The notes under the pieces are model-generated. The model ran no database searches, had not been told where the DNA came from, and worked only from the letters and a program-made list of their open reading frames with translations. Positions 61,795 to 64,000 of a stretch of DNA of 64,000 nucleotides are shown here, in pieces. This DNA is from JAPLJC01 sp052326585 (GTDB lineage: Bacteria; Desulfobacterota; Desulfobaccia; Desulfobaccales; 0-14-0-80-60-11), in assembly GCA_052326585.1 (NCBI GenBank), contig JBKQLU010000029.1, positions 62,001-126,000 on the forward strand, read 5' to 3'. How positions within the stretch are numbered: the first letter of the stretch is position 1; each line of letters begins with the position of its first letter. The position numbers and the translations under genes were made by a program.

Positions 61795-61853
61795 GGGGGA
61801 TCAGAGGCAATACTGTTCACTTGGGGGAAGCGCTGGCTCGTCCCCGCGCCGGT

Positions 61854-61918
61854 TGTCATCCTGAGCGTAGCGCAGGATCTAGATTCTTCGGTCGTCCTGC
61901 GGCTCCCTCAGAATGACA
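61854..61918. repeat. Interspersed palindromic repeat, copy 2
   Basis: A diverged copy of the repeat at 375-445, with TGTCATCCTGAGCGTAGCGC at one end and CAGAATGACA at the other. It lies upstream of the fdhD gene and does not encode a protein. Confidence 0.55.
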
Positions 61919-61964
61919 AGATAAATTGCAGCGGATAATCAAGCTGCATCCCGAAAAATTAATT

Positions 61965-62774
61965 ATGACCGCGCCAACCGCAGAGCTGCCCATCCGGCGC
62001 TATCTTCACGGCCGGCTGGAAGAGACCCGCGACCTGGTGGTCGTGGAGGAACCCCTGGAGATTCGCCTTTCGGGCGAGCCCTTCCAGGTGCTGATGCGCC
62101 TGCCGGGGCTGGAAAAGGAACTGGCCCTGGGTTTCCTGTTCACCGAGGGCATCATTCACAATCTCTCCGAGGTCATCACCCTCCATTTTTGCGGCACTGC
62201 CACCGACCCGCTGCTCCCCCCCAACGTGGTGGACGTGTCGCTGACGGAAGCGGCCCTGGCCCGGCGGGGCCGGCGCCACCTGGAGGTGTCCTACTCCAGT
62301 TGCGGTCTGTGCGCCAAGGAGGCGGTGAGTGAAATCCGCCGCCAGGTTGCCCCGCTGGAGAGCGCCCTGGCCGTCGCCCCGGAGGAGTTGTTCTCCCTGA
62401 CGGCCCGCATGCAGGAGGCCCAGACCATCTTCCGGGCCACCGGCGGCAGCCACGGGGTGGCCCTGGCTGGACCCGGCGGCGACCCTTTCCTGATGGCCGA
62501 GGACGTGGGGCGCCACAATGCCATGGATAAGGTGATCGGCCGGGCCCTCATTGAGAAGCGGGACCTGACCGCCATGGTAGCCCTGCTCAGCGGCCGCATC
62601 AGCTTCGAAATGGCCCTCAAGGCCGCCCGGGCCGGCATCCCCATCCTGGCGGCGGTCTCCGCCCCCACCAGCATGGCCCTGGAACTGGCCCAGGAAATCC
62701 ACCTCACCCTGGCCGGCTTCGTCCGGGAGCGGCGGCTCAATATCTACAGCCACCCGGAGCGCATCAAGTTTTGA
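61965..62774 (+). CDS. fdhD: FdhD, sulfurtransferase for formate dehydrogenase maturation
   Basis: The 269-residue protein has the family motif SSCGLCAKEAV near residues 109-119, whose paired cysteines take up sulfur from IscS and pass it to the molybdenum cofactor of formate dehydrogenase. Other conserved motifs such as TRDLVVVEEPLEIRL and LALGFLFTEGI are present. Maturation of Mo-enzymes fits the molybdopterin oxidoreductase in this window, although the two are 12 kb apart. ATG 61965 was selected over a TTG. Confidence 0.92.
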   Translation: MTAPTAELPIRRYLHGRLEETRDLVVVEEPLEIRLSGEPFQVLMRLPGLEKELALGFLFTEGIIHNLSEVITLHFCGTATDPLLPPNVVDVSLTEAALARRGRRHLEVSYSSCGLCAKEAVSEIRRQVAPLESALAVAPEELFSLTARMQEAQTIFRATGGSHGVALAGPGGDPFLMAEDVGRHNAMDKVIGRALIEKRDLTAMVALLSGRISFEMALKAARAGIPILAAVSAPTSMALELAQEIHLTLAGFVRERRLNIYSHPERIKF

Positions 62775-62797
62775 GTTTCGAGTTTTGAGTTTCGAGT
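62765..62797. repeat. GAGTTTYGAGTTTT-type tandem repeat, plus-strand copy
   Basis: Four or so copies of GAGTTTCGAGTTTTGAGTTT follow the fdhD stop. A complementary, inverted group is at 63011-63043. The pair could form a large stem around the terminator between them. Confidence 0.55.
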
Positions 62798-62899
62798 TGT
62801 CGGGGCGGCCCGCCGCGTCGTCTTGGTAGGGTGCATCTCACGCCCTACGCCAGGTATCAGATTGTAGTAACCATCTGAACTATTTTTTGCTGAAAAAGC

Positions 62900-62923
62900 C
62901 AGGGCGGCTCCGGAGCCGCCCTG
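62900..62923. terminator. 24-bp perfect palindrome, terminator for the TPR gene (minus direction)
   Basis: CAGGGCGGCTCCGGAGCCGC plus CCTG is self-complementary over 24 bases. Reading toward fdhD's end, the hairpin is followed by GGCTTTTTCAG, a U-run expected for an intrinsic terminator of the minus-strand TPR gene. It may also stop fdhD transcripts. Confidence 0.55.
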
Positions 62924-63010
62924 TTAATTCTTCTGGGTTTTGCCTTTAGCGGTAACCGAAAACGGCCTTTCCTGGAAAAGACGGTTGGCAGTTTTATGTG
63001 AAAGCAGACC

Positions 63011-63043
63011 TCAAAACTCGAAACTCAAAACTCGAAACTCGAA
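63011..63043. repeat. AACTCGAAACTCAAAACTCG-type tandem repeat, inverted copy
   Basis: The repeats AAAACTCGAAACTC lie just before the TPR stop and are complementary to the repeats at 62765-62797. No coding function is seen. Confidence 0.55.
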
Positions 63044-63044
63044 C

Positions 63045-63764
63045 CTACCTGACCCCCAGCTTCTCCAACTCCAGGCAGCCGAGCGGGTGCCCCAAGGCGC
63101 AAGCCTTACGGTAGTCGGCAATGGCCTTATCGATCTCTCCCAGGTGATAGCGGTAGATGTTGCCCCGGAAGAAATAGGCGTGGGGCAGATCCGGGGCCAG
63201 GCGGATGGCGGTGGAAAAGTCCGCCACCGCCTTCTGGTAGTCCCCTTGGCAAAACCAGGCCATGCCCCGTTTATTGAAGACCCAGGGGTCCTTGGGAGCC
63301 AATTGCGCGGCTCGGTTGAGGTCGGCCAGAGCCTCCGGCAGAGAGCCCTCTTGAGCCAGGCATTCGCCTCGTTCCTTGAGGACCTCGACGTTTTTGGGGT
63401 CGCAAGCGAGGACCGCGGTCAGGAGCTTGATGGCCTCGGGCCGCCGCTCCAGGCTGGCCAGCAGGTGCGCCTTGGCCAGGAGCAGCTGCAGGTCCCGGGG
63501 GTGTTCAGCCAGACCCCGGTCAAGCTCTGCCAGGGCCTCGGTATTGCGCCCCAGGCCGGCCAGGGCCAGGGCCAGATGGCGCCGGGCCTCGGCCACGCCC
63601 GGGTTCTGCTGCAGATATTGGCCGAGCAAGGCCAGGGCCAACTCATTGTTGCCGGCCTTTTGGGCCGCGATCCCCTGGCTGAGCAGGTTTTGCCCGGCCC
63701 GGACCGGCTGGAGCGGGGCCAGCAGGCAAATAAACAGGACCAGCAAAGGGCTCCAGCGCTTCAT
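63045..63764 (-). CDS. Secreted/periplasmic TPR-repeat protein
   Basis: The 239-residue precursor has a signal peptide (about 1-23) and about five tetratricopeptide repeats, with recognisable phrases such as NPGVAEARRHLALALAGLGR. TPR proteins mediate protein-protein contacts. GGGAGACTACC precedes ATG 63764. It lies next to an HtpX-type protease gene on the same strand, 38 bases away. Confidence 0.87.
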   Translation of the reverse strand: MKRWSPLLVLFICLLAPLQPVRAGQNLLSQGIAAQKAGNNELALALLGQYLQQNPGVAEARRHLALALAGLGRNTEALAELDRGLAEHPRDLQLLLAKAHLLASLERRPEAIKLLTAVLACDPKNVEVLKERGECLAQEGSLPEALADLNRAAQLAPKDPWVFNKRGMAWFCQGDYQKAVADFSTAIRLAPDLPHAYFFRGNIYRYHLGEIDKAIADYRKACALGHPLGCLELEKLGVR

Positions 63765-63802
63765 GGTAGTCTCCCGGGCCCGGCGTCGCCGGAAAGTGGA
63801 AA

Positions 63803-64000
63803 TCAATAGCTGCGCATGGCCCGCAGGCGCGCCACCCGGTCTGCAATGGGCGGATGGGTGCTGAAGAGGTTCATGAGGCTCTTACCCGCCAGTGGGTTGA
63901 CAATGAACATGTGCGCGGTGGCCGGGCTGGCGTCCATGGGAATCCGTTGCGTCCCCAGGGAGAGCTTCTCCAGGGCCCGGGCCAAGGATTCCGGGTTGTG
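63803..64000 (-). CDS. HtpX-like M48 zinc metalloprotease (C-terminal part)
   Basis: Only the last 65 residues are in the window. They show the family ending, with AHMFIVNPLAGKS and LFSTHPPIADRVARLRAM. HtpX proteases degrade damaged membrane proteins. The gene continues beyond the window edge. Confidence 0.85.
   Translation of the reverse strand, partial: HNPESLARALEKLSLGTQRIPMDASPATAHMFIVNPLAGKSLMNLFSTHPPIADRVARLRAMRSY

Noticed and set aside
1..64000. CRISPR arrays, tRNA and rRNA genes
   Set aside because: I saw no regularly spaced direct repeats with unique spacers and no sequence with tRNA or rRNA features; a dedicated covariance search could still find a short RNA gene.

Overview
The window is GC-rich bacterial chromosome that looks like an anaerobic, Desulfobacterota-type organism. 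The evidence is a corrinoid methyl-transfer gene set, two large multihaem c-type cytochromes beside a Rieske/cytochrome b pair, a cytosolic molybdopterin oxidoreductase linked to a NuoF/GltD-like flavoprotein, and sulfur-trafficking proteins of the TusA/DsrE/YeeE kind. This placement is an inference from gene content, not from a marker gene. No rRNA or tRNA gene and no CRISPR array was found.

Region 1-11.4 kb is mostly housekeeping: the N-terminus of CbiM, a split aminoglycoside-phosphotransferase-like/P-loop kinase pair, a crotonase, trpS, an RluB/RsuA-type pseudouridine synthase coupled to a site-2 protease, a NUDIX hydrolase, two very small membrane proteins, pyrE, an amino-acid permease, a lipoprotein and a UDP-glucuronate decarboxylase. 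Region 11.4-16.1 kb holds an SNase-like lipoprotein and, overlapping its end by 4 bp, a 1359-codon AT-rich gene for a NACHT-like NTPase with a C-terminal PD-(D/E)XK-like nuclease motif. It is a candidate single-gene phage-defence system. ogt and a CAP/SCP protein follow.

Region 17.4-44.7 kb is the most interesting part. Reading mostly on the minus strand it holds a NarL-type response regulator and its sensor kinase, a corrinoid-reactivating ferredoxin-like ATPase, an MFS transporter, a sulfur-carrier block (YeeE/YedE, TusA, three DsrE/F/H-like small proteins), and a taurine/nitrate-type ABC importer with two ATPases and two permeases. A small secreted protein, a Rieske/cytochrome b/subunit IV module, two multihaem cytochromes, an exported rhodanese, a methyltetrahydrofolate methyltransferase, a corrinoid protein and a UroD-family methyltransferase complete it. 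Four genes of this region (importer binding protein, a small secreted protein, rhodanese, UroD-family methyltransferase) each carry upstream a 53-bp bipartite element with identical geometry and identical orientation toward the gene, 27 of 36 non-spacer positions being invariant. I infer one regulon for capture and demethylation of a methylated, perhaps sulfur-containing, small molecule; the substrate is not determined by the sequence.

Region 44.8-53.1 kb has the soluble Mo-oxidoreductase/ferredoxin/NuoF-GltD operon, a small membrane protein, a TauE/SafE-like permease, a universal stress protein and a TVP38 membrane protein. Region 53.2-64 kb returns to housekeeping and accessory functions: two glycosyltransferase-like proteins, a double-GAF protein, an unusual thymidylate synthase fused to an MtrA-like domain, a TraB-like protein, an alpha/beta hydrolase, a sigma54 response regulator, an agmatinase-family protein, FdhD, a TPR protein and the C-terminus of an HtpX-type protease. 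Intergenic gaps in this part carry short degenerate tandem repeats.
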